NCBI RefSeq assembly: GCF_004769575.1
Contig: NZ_RQGA01000014.1
Location: 124,001 to 188,000, forward strand
From: Leptospira perdikensis
Lineage (GTDB): Bacteria; Spirochaetota; Leptospiria; Leptospirales; Leptospiraceae
Direction of reading: 5' to 3'
DNA length: 64,000 bases
Position 1 is the first letter of the stretch. Every line of letters begins with the position of its first letter. The notes beneath the pieces were generated by a model. The model had not been told where the DNA came from, made no database searches, and saw only the letters and a program-made list of their open reading frames with translations. Position numbers and translations under genes: made by a program. Positions 55,647-64,000 of the stretch are shown one piece after another.

Positions 55647-56417
55647 TCAAGTGAATTGGATTTTCATTACCACAGGTGCATGGTCAGAGAGAACGGGTTC
55701 TTTGGCAATATGAACGGATTCAATTTTATACTTAGGGGATTTTGTAATGAAAAAATAATCAATCCTCCAACCTTTATTGTTTTTTCTTGCTTGAAAACGA
55801 TAGGTCCACCACGAGTAATCATCCCGAACTTCTGGGTTCACCACGCGAAAACAGTCGAGAAAACCTAACTCTAAAAATTTTGAAACCCAAGCCCGTTCCT
55901 CTGGCAGAAATCCGGAGCTCTTTTGATTTCCTTTGGCATTGTGGATATCGATTTCGGTATGGGCAATGTTGACATCCCCGCAGACTATCAGTGGTTTTTT
56001 CTTTTTAGTATAGGGTTTAGCCATTTCAAAGAAGGAATCTAAAAATTGGTATTTTATCTTTTGGCGTTCTTCCCCGCTGGTTCCGGAAGGGAAGTAGAGA
56101 TTCCAAAGAAAAAAATCGGGAAATTCTAGAAGTAATGACCTTCCTTCAGATAAATAGATTCCATCACCAAATCCGACAGTGACCGATTTTGGTTTTAGTT
56201 TGGTAAGAACTGCCGTTCCGCTATATCCAGGTTTGTCCGCAAGACAACTATGCACTTCATACCCTAAATCGCGAAATTCTTTGCGGTCAATTTCGGTCAC
56301 AGGGGCCTTGGTTTCTTGAAAACAAATAATGTCAGGATTTTCCTGACAGATAAAATCGAGCAAACCTTTGCTCAAACTGGAACGAATTCCGTTGCAATTT
56401 AACGTGATGATTTTCAT
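55647..56417 (-). CDS. xthA: Exodeoxyribonuclease III
   Basis: A 256-residue AP endonuclease/3'-5' exonuclease. Motifs MKIITLNCNGIRSSL, ICFQETKA, GYSGTAVLTKLKP, VCGDVNIAHTEIDIHN, YSWWTYRFQAR and LSDHAPVVMKI cover the metal and catalytic His/Asp residues. Start ATG at 56417; divergent from the cyclase gene. Confidence 0.95.
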   Translation of the reverse strand: MKIITLNCNGIRSSLSKGLLDFICQENPDIICFQETKAPVTEIDRKEFRDLGYEVHSCLADKPGYSGTAVLTKLKPKSVTVGFGDGIYLSEGRSLLLEFPDFFLWNLYFPSGTSGEERQKIKYQFLDSFFEMAKPYTKKKKPLIVCGDVNIAHTEIDIHNAKGNQKSSGFLPEERAWVSKFLELGFLDCFRVVNPEVRDDYSWWTYRFQARKNNKGWRIDYFFITKSPKYKIESVHIAKEPVLSDHAPVVMKIQFT

Positions 56418-56467
56418 CTAGAATTGAGATCGATTGTATGGCGTAATAAGTCGATACTAAAAAAGGC

Positions 56468-59218
56468 ATGATAGAAATTTCCGCAGAAATTCCGTTCCTC
56501 CGAACGTCCAAACTCGCGTTTCTCTTCTGGGATGAATCTCCTAGTAGTTTAGAAACTTGGGACTGGAACGAGGGGATTACTATATTCTTTCAAACTCGGC
56601 GTGCCGGTGAATTGGAGTTTCGTTTTGGGCCTCCTCTTTGGGGAATCCCTACAGAGACAAATCGTCTCGAGTTTCCTTTTGTTTCCATTCATAATATTGC
56701 AACAAACAAGTATTTGGCGAATGAACTTGCAGATTTAGGGGAAGATAAAACTGTTTACGTTTTAGTTCCTAAGGGTTCGGAATTAGAGGCGAGATCTGTA
56801 TTTGCTCGTTTGGAATATCTATGGGATGATAAAATTTCTCCGGATCGGATCACTCATAAATTTGGCCTAACTGGAAAAACAAGTTCGGTGTCCGACTCTA
56901 CTGTTTCCCATTCCCTTGTTTCTAAAAAAAATAACATTAGTTATCCACCATTAGAATTTGTGGGTAAGTCTGGTCGAAAAAAAGAAAGAGAAGCTGTGTT
57001 AGTTTCTGCCAACGATTCGAGGACCCACTTTGAAGAAGTAAATGCGGAGCTTACTTATGAGGAAAGAGAAGAAATTTCTCCTGCCGATGAATCTCCGAAC
57101 CATCCTTATGATTTGATCGAATCCTCTTTTTCCGAATCGGATGTGATTGAAACAAAATCGCTCAAACCAGAACTGGTTTCGGAACCAAAGTCTGCCGAAA
57201 CAAAAGAAACACCTGAAGTACAGGTATTCGATGATTCATCGAATACAAAGTTTTCTCTTCAGTTGAAAATGATGGGAGTCATTAGTTTTCTATTTGTTCT
57301 TTCTGTATCTGTCATTATCTTTTTTGCTTCTTTTTATTTTAAAAGGTCCATAGAACTTCAGTTACGTGACAATAACATACGAATAGCAGAGATCATCGGC
57401 TCAAAAGTAAAATCTGATATTTTAGGTGTTGTTGAAAAAGGTCGCCAAATTGCGATTACACTTACTACTCAAGGACTTCCAGAGACCGAAAGAAAACTTC
57501 TTATCAAAACTTTTTTTCAAAATGATAAAGAATTCATTTATTTGGGAATCTTTGAAAGAAGAGAAAACACTCTTGTAATGAAACGAGAAGTTTTTAATGA
57601 AGAAGAACTGAAAAAAAGTTCCGTTACCGAAGAAGATTTCCATGCCGTAGTGAATAGAAATAGGGACGCATTGGCGGAAGCATTTAATGGTCAGGCCGTA
57701 CTTTTGAATTCGAGTCCCGGTTTCCAGGAACCTTCGTTCGCCATCGCCATTCCTACATCAGAAAATGGGGAGAATGATAATGCTCTTGTGATGATTGTCA
57801 AACTCGACAAAATCATCGGTGCCTTTTCGAAAAAGGGAATTGAAACTACTTTTATGGTGAATGGAAATGGAATCGCACTCGCTCATCCGAAAGAAGATTT
57901 AATTCTTGCGGCGACGGATCTTGCTTCCATGCCTATCGTTAAGTCCATGTTAACTAGTGCACCGAATACGGGGCAGATGAGTTATTTAGATGAAGAACTC
58001 GGTGGTAACTATTTAGGATCATTTCAAAAGATTGGATTTGCGGATGCGGGTGTCATCACGATTGTGTCCGAAGAAAAGGCCTTTGCTGACGTTTACAAAA
58101 GCCAAAAAACGAATCTATACATTGCTGGGATTGGTCTTTGTTCGGCACTCATCTTTGTGTTTTTCTTTTCCAAAACAATTACAAAACCTGTATTACAACT
58201 TTTAACTGCTACTTTAGAGATTGCCAAAGGGAATTTCAAAATTGGAATCAAACCTACTACTCAAGATGAAGTAGGACTCCTTACCAAATATTTCATAGAT
58301 ATGGGTGCAGGTTTGGAAGAAAGAGAAAAGGTAAAAAATATTCTCGGGAGTATGATTGATCCTGTTGTGGTACAAGAAGCTATGGTGGATCTTGCTGCTT
58401 TGAAACGAGGATCAGAAACTCATATCACTGCATTTTTCTCGGATGTTGCCAGTTTTTCTACCATCTCTGAACAATTAAAGTCAGCAGATCTCGCAGCCCT
58501 TTTAAACGAATATTTATCTGCCATGACCCTTCTCTTAAAAAAACACGAAGGTGTTTTGGATAAATACATTGGGGATGCGATTGTGGGAATCTTCAATGCT
58601 CCGGTTCCAGTTATGGATCACGAACTCAAAGCTGCGCGCGCGAGTGTGGACATGGTGATGAAACTGGCTGAATTACGGACATATTGGACCGAGAACAACC
58701 TGTATTCCAAAGAAGCCCAAGTGATGGATGCTCGTATTGGACTGAACTCAGGACCTGCTAAGGTTGGTTTTATGGGAACAGATGCACTTGCTTCTTACAC
58801 TATGATGGGAGATACCGTAAACCTTGCAGCAAGGCTCGAAGCAGCTGGAAAAGATTATGGTGTGAATATCCTCATCACGGACCCGATTCGTGATGCCATT
58901 CAAGGAGAGATGGTGACTCGTTATTTAGACCTTGTGAGAGTAAAAGGAAAAAATGAACCAGTCAAAATCCATGAACTTATTGGTTACCGTTCGCTTGTAA
59001 CACCAAACGCGATAGAGGCGGCAGAAATTTATGAATCGGGTTTCAATGCATATTTAGCTCAAAATTGGAGTTTGGCAATCAAACTATTTACTGATTCCGA
59101 AAAAGCTAAAGATAAAAAAGATAAATCCAGTCATATGCTCATCGAACGATGTGAAGAGTATAAATTGAATCCCCCAGGTTCTGGTTGGGATGGTGTTTTT
59201 ACAAGGACACATAAGTAA
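56468..59218 (+). CDS. Membrane adenylate/guanylate cyclase with CACHE and HAMP domains
   Basis: A 916-residue sensor. An N-terminal 150-residue cytoplasmic region of unknown fold and a charged linker precede membrane helix 267-292, a periplasmic (CACHE-like) region 293-545, helix 548-568, HAMP about 569-625 and a class III cyclase domain 650-835. Metal Asp659 (AFFSDVASFS) and Asp703 (YIGDAIVG) and the GDTVNLAARLE (781-791) with catalytic Asn/Arg are intact, so it should be active; ATP or GTP choice is unclear. ATG at 56468. The FecR-domain gene starts five bases after its stop. Confidence 0.9.
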   Translation: MIEISAEIPFLRTSKLAFLFWDESPSSLETWDWNEGITIFFQTRRAGELEFRFGPPLWGIPTETNRLEFPFVSIHNIATNKYLANELADLGEDKTVYVLVPKGSELEARSVFARLEYLWDDKISPDRITHKFGLTGKTSSVSDSTVSHSLVSKKNNISYPPLEFVGKSGRKKEREAVLVSANDSRTHFEEVNAELTYEEREEISPADESPNHPYDLIESSFSESDVIETKSLKPELVSEPKSAETKETPEVQVFDDSSNTKFSLQLKMMGVISFLFVLSVSVIIFFASFYFKRSIELQLRDNNIRIAEIIGSKVKSDILGVVEKGRQIAITLTTQGLPETERKLLIKTFFQNDKEFIYLGIFERRENTLVMKREVFNEEELKKSSVTEEDFHAVVNRNRDALAEAFNGQAVLLNSSPGFQEPSFAIAIPTSENGENDNALVMIVKLDKIIGAFSKKGIETTFMVNGNGIALAHPKEDLILAATDLASMPIVKSMLTSAPNTGQMSYLDEELGGNYLGSFQKIGFADAGVITIVSEEKAFADVYKSQKTNLYIAGIGLCSALIFVFFFSKTITKPVLQLLTATLEIAKGNFKIGIKPTTQDEVGLLTKYFIDMGAGLEEREKVKNILGSMIDPVVVQEAMVDLAALKRGSETHITAFFSDVASFSTISEQLKSADLAALLNEYLSAMTLLLKKHEGVLDKYIGDAIVGIFNAPVPVMDHELKAARASVDMVMKLAELRTYWTENNLYSKEAQVMDARIGLNSGPAKVGFMGTDALASYTMMGDTVNLAARLEAAGKDYGVNILITDPIRDAIQGEMVTRYLDLVRVKGKNEPVKIHELIGYRSLVTPNAIEAAEIYESGFNAYLAQNWSLAIKLFTDSEKAKDKKDKSSHMLIERCEEYKLNPPGSGWDGVFTRTHK

Positions 59219-59223
59219 AACAT

Positions 59224-61347
59224 ATGAGGCTGTTAAACGATACAAGATTTGTGGTTTCTTCTTTGATACTACTCATTCTTTTATTTTCCTTCCTTCTCCA
59301 TAGGAATTTAAACTATCGTTTTAACGATTCTGCTGGCCCGACCATCGGGGTAATCACCTTTAAAAACAAAACCGTCCTTAGAAAATACAATGATGCTGTG
59401 GTTTGGGATTTAATTGAATCCAAAACGGAAGTAAAAAATCGCGACACTATTCGCACCGAAGGTCTATCGGACGCCGTACTTACGTTAAACGATGGAACTA
59501 AGATCAATATATCCGAAAACTCCATGATCCTTTTGGATATTTCTGATAAAAATATTAATATCAATTTTGCTTATGGATCTTTTGAAGCGGCCCGTGAAGG
59601 AACAGTTTCTGGTGATATGAAAATGAATATTACTGCAGGAGACAAAACGGTCGAGGTTGCGAGTGGTGATGTCAAACTTGATAAAACGAAATCAGAATTA
59701 AACATCAAAGTCGATCAGGGAGAAGCAAAACTTACCTCTAACGGAAAAGAAGAAACCATTGCCAAAGACCAAATTGCCAATGTTACCGATTCTGGAGTGA
59801 AGGTAGGCAAACCGGTATACCGATTGGCAACGCCGGAAGATCGTAAAAATATACTTTCTGAGTCGGGTACCGAACGGATTTCCTTTTCACTTTCTGGTTG
59901 GAAATCCGATTCAGTAAAACAAACAAACCCATATATTGAAATTTCCTTATTTCCTGATTTTTCCAAATCCTTTATTAAAGAAAAGCTAACCTCTGCTAGT
60001 TTGTCTAAAAAATTAGGGTCCGGTTCTTATTATTGGAGAGTATCTTATGAAGATCCAACTTCTAAATCCAAACTGACAACCGAAGTTTTCCAATTTAGAA
60101 TTTTGAGTGATCCCGGACTTCGGATTTTAAGTCCAAAATCGGGGGAAGTCTTTACATATTCTCAAGACATACCTGTGGTTCGGTTTGTTTGGAATCCATT
60201 GGATCTTTATTCATCTTATTCTGTACAAATTGCTAAGGATTCTAATTTCACTGAGGGACTCGTATCCAAACAAACCCAGAACCAATCTCTTGCTTTTGAT
60301 TCCTTAAAAGAAGGCAGTTACTTTGCAAGGATCCAAGCCAAATCCAACCTTCCTGGAATTGCTGAAAAATCGTCCACTGTGGTTAGTTTCCAAGTTTCTA
60401 AAAAAACAAATACCACTCCTCCGGAACTATTAGAACCGGTTCGTGGAAAAACATTTGCCGAAGAACAAACCCGATCGCAACTTTTCTTTTCTTGGAAAGA
60501 TGATAAAGACTTTAGTGGATACGAATGGGAACTCAGTAATGATTCCAACTTTCAGTCTAAGGTAAAATCAGAATCGACAAAAAATAATTTTTTGAAACTA
60601 ACCGGTGGTCTTAATATAGGAACATATTTTTGGCGAGTGAAAGGTATTGGTTCCAATGGACAGGCCATAGAATCTAAATCAAATACATTTACTGTGATTG
60701 CTAAAGAAGAAATGGAACTGGTTGCACCAGCAAACGGAGCTGAGGTGGAAGTGGACGAGCGTTCCCTTGTCGTTCTTAAATGGAGAAAGTTAACAGGTAA
60801 ATCCAACTATGAAGTGGAGATTGCAAGGCAGTCAGACTTCCAACCACTTGTTTTAAAAGAAACTGTTTCTGGAAATTATTTTGAATTCAAATCAAAAGAT
60901 TTGGGTAGATTTTACTGGCGGGTTCGGTCTGTAGAAGGAGATGGTGATCTCAGTTCGGTGCGTAATTTTCAGATGATATCTGGTATGGAACCACCAAGTC
61001 TTCTAACTCCCGTTCGGAATGAAACAGTGGATTTGTTTTCGAGAAACTCTGTTGTTTTTACTTGGAAACCTGTGGATAAAGCTTCTGGATATCGAATTCA
61101 TTTGATTGATATATCTGGAATTCGAGAAAAACAAATTTTGAATGAACGCACCAATTCCACCAAACTACAGTTTAGCGAAATTCAAAAATTGAATGTAGGT
61201 CGGTTCCGTTGGGAAGTCGCAGCTTTGTACAAACAACCAGATGGAACAGAAAGGGAATCGGCTTATAATAAACAGGATTTTTTCATTTCTGTTCCTGAAC
61301 TGAAGGTTCCTAAAATCCTAACTCCAGGAAAGATTTATGTGGAATAA
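59224..61347 (+). CDS. FecR-domain protein with five Fn3-like repeats
   Basis: A 707-residue membrane-anchored periplasmic protein. Helix about 10-26; FecR-like domain about 65-185; then five repeats (about 217-293, 300-391, 400-492, 498-584, 590-690), each with a core like YYWRV (269), YFARI (366), YFWRV (468), FYWRV (563) and FRWEV (661). These look like Fn3-type beta sandwiches. FecR domains usually read a periplasmic signal. The downstream gene overlaps by 11 bases, and its N-terminal domain is a sixth unit of the same kind. Confidence 0.82.
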   Translation: MRLLNDTRFVVSSLILLILLFSFLLHRNLNYRFNDSAGPTIGVITFKNKTVLRKYNDAVVWDLIESKTEVKNRDTIRTEGLSDAVLTLNDGTKINISENSMILLDISDKNININFAYGSFEAAREGTVSGDMKMNITAGDKTVEVASGDVKLDKTKSELNIKVDQGEAKLTSNGKEETIAKDQIANVTDSGVKVGKPVYRLATPEDRKNILSESGTERISFSLSGWKSDSVKQTNPYIEISLFPDFSKSFIKEKLTSASLSKKLGSGSYYWRVSYEDPTSKSKLTTEVFQFRILSDPGLRILSPKSGEVFTYSQDIPVVRFVWNPLDLYSSYSVQIAKDSNFTEGLVSKQTQNQSLAFDSLKEGSYFARIQAKSNLPGIAEKSSTVVSFQVSKKTNTTPPELLEPVRGKTFAEEQTRSQLFFSWKDDKDFSGYEWELSNDSNFQSKVKSESTKNNFLKLTGGLNIGTYFWRVKGIGSNGQAIESKSNTFTVIAKEEMELVAPANGAEVEVDERSLVVLKWRKLTGKSNYEVEIARQSDFQPLVLKETVSGNYFEFKSKDLGRFYWRVRSVEGDGDLSSVRNFQMISGMEPPSLLTPVRNETVDLFSRNSVVFTWKPVDKASGYRIHLIDISGIREKQILNERTNSTKLQFSEIQKLNVGRFRWEVAALYKQPDGTERESAYNKQDFFISVPELKVPKILTPGKIYVE

Positions 61348-62521
61348 GTTTTCATCTTTTTTATTAGTTTTTTTGGTTTTTGTTTTTTCCCTTTCCGCAC
61401 AGTCCTCAGGTGAAGAACCAACCCAATTCCAACTTCGTTGGATGGATGTAGAAGGTGCCACGGGTTATGTTTTGGAAATCAAAAATTCCAGTGGATACTT
61501 AGTGCTTTCCGAACGAGTGAATGGAACTAGTTATGATTTAGTTAATTATACTTCTGGAATTTATGAACACCGGGTAGCGGTAGTTAACAAACTCGGAAAA
61601 GTGGGAAGTTATTCCGAGTGGGTAAAATTTGAAGTCGTAGTATCTAAGGTTCCCACGCTGACAAAAGATTCTGTTTTTGCTGTCTCTAAAGAAGAAAAGG
61701 AAAAAGTATTTTTACTCGAAGGAAAGGATTTCATTCATCCCATGAAGGTTTATATGGTAACTAGTGGTGGAAAACGAATCCTTGCCAAAAAAGTAATCAT
61801 AGAATCGGATTCGGTAGCCAAAGCGACATTTGCCGTTGATGCTGATACAGATACAGGAATTTATGATTTGGTATTAGAAAACCCTAGAAACAAAGTTCTG
61901 ACTGCCAAACAGCGTGTTGTTTTATCTGATTCCAAGGAGAAAGCTGCGAGTTTTGCTGCAAGGCAAGAACGGATTGTTCGTAAAGAAATTCCAGAAGATT
62001 ATTACGAAACTCCCTATTGGTCTACTCTTTGGCGTTCGACTATTTTACCTGGTTGGGGACAAAAATACATCGATGGCAAAAATTGGAAATTGTATGTATT
62101 CCCGTTAGTTGCTGTTTCTGCCACTGCAGCTTATGCGAGTTCTTATAATAAATTTTTAAGTGCAAGATCGGACTACCAATCAGCGGTATTACTTGGTGCT
62201 CTGCTAGTGGATAGGCAAGATGCACAACTTCTTTGGTTAGTGAATCGAACGAACGCAGAGGCGAAATTTAATACCGCAAAAACAGAGTTAGGTGTGATTC
62301 AGGCCGGCGCAGGTATTTTGGGTGTATTTTTACTATATAACATTGTGGATTCTTATTTTTCTGCAAAACGAAATGTGGCAAACTACGAATCAGGATTTCC
62401 CTTGGGTGAATCGGCAAAAAGGGTACAGGCAACGGTGACAACGGATGCCGGTTGGAACCAAACAAAATTGGCTTATGAATATGGGTCAAGGTACCAAATC
62501 GAATTCTCTTCTCGTTTCTGA
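61337..62521 (+). CDS. Exported protein with Fn3-like module and DUF5683-like membrane domain
   Basis: A 394-residue protein. Signal peptide residues 1-21; one Fn3-like unit about 30-105 (FQLRWMDVEGATGYVLEI); a central domain about 110-200; and a C-terminal membrane part with STILPGWGQKYIDGKNWKLY (the DUF5683-like hallmark), two or three helices (YVFPLVAVSATAAYAS, GVIQAGAGILGVFLLYN). Function unknown. Its start is inside the end of the FecR gene. Confidence 0.75.
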   Translation: MWNKFSSFLLVFLVFVFSLSAQSSGEEPTQFQLRWMDVEGATGYVLEIKNSSGYLVLSERVNGTSYDLVNYTSGIYEHRVAVVNKLGKVGSYSEWVKFEVVVSKVPTLTKDSVFAVSKEEKEKVFLLEGKDFIHPMKVYMVTSGGKRILAKKVIIESDSVAKATFAVDADTDTGIYDLVLENPRNKVLTAKQRVVLSDSKEKAASFAARQERIVRKEIPEDYYETPYWSTLWRSTILPGWGQKYIDGKNWKLYVFPLVAVSATAAYASSYNKFLSARSDYQSAVLLGALLVDRQDAQLLWLVNRTNAEAKFNTAKTELGVIQAGAGILGVFLLYNIVDSYFSAKRNVANYESGFPLGESAKRVQATVTTDAGWNQTKLAYEYGSRYQIEFSSRF

Positions 62522-62526
62522 CAAAA

Positions 62527-62558
62527 AGCTTGTTTAGGGAAGGACTTCCCTCCAAGCT
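62527..62558 (+). promoter_or_regulatory. Nested hairpin before hisD
   Basis: AGCTTG (62527-62532) pairs with CAAGCT (62553-62558), enclosing AGGGAA (62536-62541) / TTCCCT (62546-62551) with a GGAC loop. The structure ends six bases before the hisD ATG and leaves no clear Shine-Dalgarno free. It may be a weak terminator for the upstream operon or a translational control element. Confidence 0.45.
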
Positions 62559-62564
62559 GATTTT

Positions 62565-63857
62565 ATGCCGATTCCTATCTTAAACTGTGACAGAAATTCA
62601 CGGAATCAATTTGATCGTTTTCTCGCAGGAGCTCAAGAAGATTTAAGTTCTGCAACAGAGAGAATTCTTCCGATTTTAGAAGCTGTAAAATCTCGTGGGG
62701 ACAAAGCTTTAATTGATTATACCGAGAAATTTGACGGCATCAAACTTACCTCGATCACACTCGACCCACAATCCATCCAAACTAATATCGATCCAAAAAT
62801 CAAAGAATCCTTTCTGCGAGCTAAGGCAAATATCGAAGCTTTTCATGAAGCTCAAAAAAGAGAATCCTGGTCCAAAGTTATTGATGGTAACAGGTTAGGT
62901 GTTAAATACACTCCGATTCCTTCTTTGTCCGTATATGCCCCAGGTGGAAAGGCATTGTATCCTTCTAGTGTACTTATGGGTGTCATTCCTGCAAAAATTG
63001 CGGGAGTAGGAAATATCCAACTCATCACACCGCCCCAAAAAGACGGACTTCCTGAAATTCTGATCTGGCTTTCCCAAATCCTTGGAGTCAGCCGAATTGT
63101 CACTGTGGGAGGTGCTCAAGGGATTGCTGCCACCGCTTATGGAACAGAATCCGTTCCTAAATCAGAATTTGTTGTGGGTCCTGGAAATGCTTACGTAGCT
63201 GCCGCCAAATCTTACTTAGCGGGTCAAGGACTCATTGGAATTGATAGCCCTGCAGGTCCAAGCGAAGTTTGTATCATTGCTGATTCTTCTGCCAATCCCA
63301 AATGGGTCGCTTGTGATATGTTATCACAAGCAGAACATGGTGAGGATTCCTCTGCCATTTTACTCACCACCGATCCAAGTTTTGCCAATCTTGTGAGTGA
63401 AGAATTAGAAAAGGCATTTGTAGAACGACCGAAACGATTGGAAATGAAACAAAATTCCATCTATAAAAATTCTGCCATTCTTGTATTCCCGAATCTTGAA
63501 GATTGTATTTGGTTTTCGAATGAACTAGCACCGGAACATTTAGAAATCCAAACTAAGGAAAACGATTTTGTTTTTTCCAAAATCGAACATGCGGGAAGTG
63601 TTTTCCTTGGACCTTATTCACCAGTGGCTATGGGTGATTATATCAGTGGCACAAACCATATTCTTCCCACCGCACGTGGTAGTCGGATTTATTCTTCTCT
63701 CGGTGTGGATACCTTCTTGAAACGAGTTACTTTTCAAGAAGTCACAAAAGAATCCTTAGAAACCTTGTATCCCTTTGTTAAATTAATGTCTGAATTGGAA
63801 GGTTTGGACGAAGAACACGGAACTAGTGTTAAAGTTCGGACAGAGGATTCAATATGA
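62565..63857 (+). CDS. hisD: Histidinol dehydrogenase
   Basis: A 430-residue zinc enzyme that oxidises histidinol to histidine in two steps with NAD. Signatures YAPGGKALYPSSVLMGVIPAKIAGV near residue 125, GPGNAYVAAAKSYL near residue 208, and GPSEVCIIADSSANPKWVACDMLSQAEHGEDS near residue 230 are complete; the final HILPTARGSRIYSSLG fits. Start ATG at 62565. Its TGA overlaps the panC ATG as ATGA. Confidence 0.96.
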   Translation: MPIPILNCDRNSRNQFDRFLAGAQEDLSSATERILPILEAVKSRGDKALIDYTEKFDGIKLTSITLDPQSIQTNIDPKIKESFLRAKANIEAFHEAQKRESWSKVIDGNRLGVKYTPIPSLSVYAPGGKALYPSSVLMGVIPAKIAGVGNIQLITPPQKDGLPEILIWLSQILGVSRIVTVGGAQGIAATAYGTESVPKSEFVVGPGNAYVAAAKSYLAGQGLIGIDSPAGPSEVCIIADSSANPKWVACDMLSQAEHGEDSSAILLTTDPSFANLVSEELEKAFVERPKRLEMKQNSIYKNSAILVFPNLEDCIWFSNELAPEHLEIQTKENDFVFSKIEHAGSVFLGPYSPVAMGDYISGTNHILPTARGSRIYSSLGVDTFLKRVTFQEVTKESLETLYPFVKLMSELEGLDEEHGTSVKVRTEDSI

Positions 63858-64000
63858 TCGTTATATCCGATATATTAGAGTTAAAAAAACAGATTGGAGA
63901 ATGGAAAAGAGAAGGGTTAAGTATTGGTTTTTGTCCTACTATGGGTAGTTTACATGCCGGCCATATGGATCTTGTAGAAACATCCAAGAACGAAACAGAC
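63854..64000 (+). CDS. panC: Pantothenate synthetase, 5' part
   Basis: The first 49 codons of a gene cut by the window end. The protein MIVISDILELKKQIG... continues to FCPTMGSLHAGHMDLVE, where PTMGxLHxGH is the ATP-binding signature of pantoate-beta-alanine ligase. The ATG overlaps the hisD stop as ATGA. The rest lies beyond the window. Confidence 0.93.
   Translation, partial: MIVISDILELKKQIGEWKREGLSIGFCPTMGSLHAGHMDLVETSKNETD

Overview
The window looks like chromosomal DNA of a spirochaete of the genus Leptospira, most like the saprophytic (L. biflexa-type) lineage. The evidence is a low-to-moderate GC sequence, a spirochaetal FlaB flagellin with the N-terminus MIINHNISA, many lipoproteins with loose lipoboxes, LpxC and other Gram-negative envelope genes, an unusual number of TTG and GTG starts, and HrcA-type CIRCE operators. 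I see no rRNA, tRNA, insertion sequence, prophage block or CRISPR array. Coding density is very high and no gap exceeds 300 bases.

Layout. 1-9.5 kb: an RRM RNA-binding protein, PepN aminopeptidase, a minus-strand run (YopX-like protein, TPR lipoprotein-like exported protein, acyl-CoA synthetase), an orphan ParA, a cyclic-nucleotide-gated K+ channel and YbaB. 9.5-13.3 kb: an OmpA-type lipoprotein and flagellin flaB (minus), then cobalamin adenosyltransferase and a POT peptide transporter (plus). 13.4-20 kb: a minus-strand envelope cluster in the order WPF/FPxY-repeat protein, mlaE, mlaF, mlaD, lpxC, ptsI. 20-26 kb: ddl, a Na+/solute symporter, xseA-xseB, an AI-2E-type permease, a lipoprotein and a DedA protein. 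26.4-33.3 kb: a large PP2C/SpoIIE signalling phosphatase, a FemAB-like protein, clpS and clpA in one tight run. 34.4-35.5 kb: two small heat-shock proteins behind two tandem CIRCE operators. 35.5-45.7 kb: hisC, leuA, a polytopic membrane protein, a GDPD phosphodiesterase, a YhhQ-type transporter, a GH18 hydrolase, a Sua5 protein and SppA. 45.8-56.4 kb: uvrA, a degenerate acyl-CoA-dehydrogenase-like protein, a lipoprotein/OmpA/CDF operon, mgtE, a lipoprotein, a LEA14-like lipoprotein and xthA. 56.5-64 kb: a three-gene run of adenylate/guanylate cyclase, FecR-domain protein with Fn3-like repeats and a DUF5683-like membrane protein, then hisD and panC (cut by the window end).

How the genes may work together. 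The strongest candidates for something undescribed are (1) the large WPF/FPxY-repeat exported protein that is translationally coupled to an MCE/Mla lipid transporter, possibly its outer-membrane partner; (2) the cyclase-FecR-Fn3-DUF5683 operon, which looks like a periplasm-to-cyclase sensory unit; (3) RNA structures at the ribosome binding sites of flaB (SD in a hairpin loop with a CsrA-like GGA motif) and pepN (SD inside an 11-bp stem); and (4) tandem CIRCE operators on a paired small-Hsp operon. These are inferences from sequence reading; no similarity search was possible.
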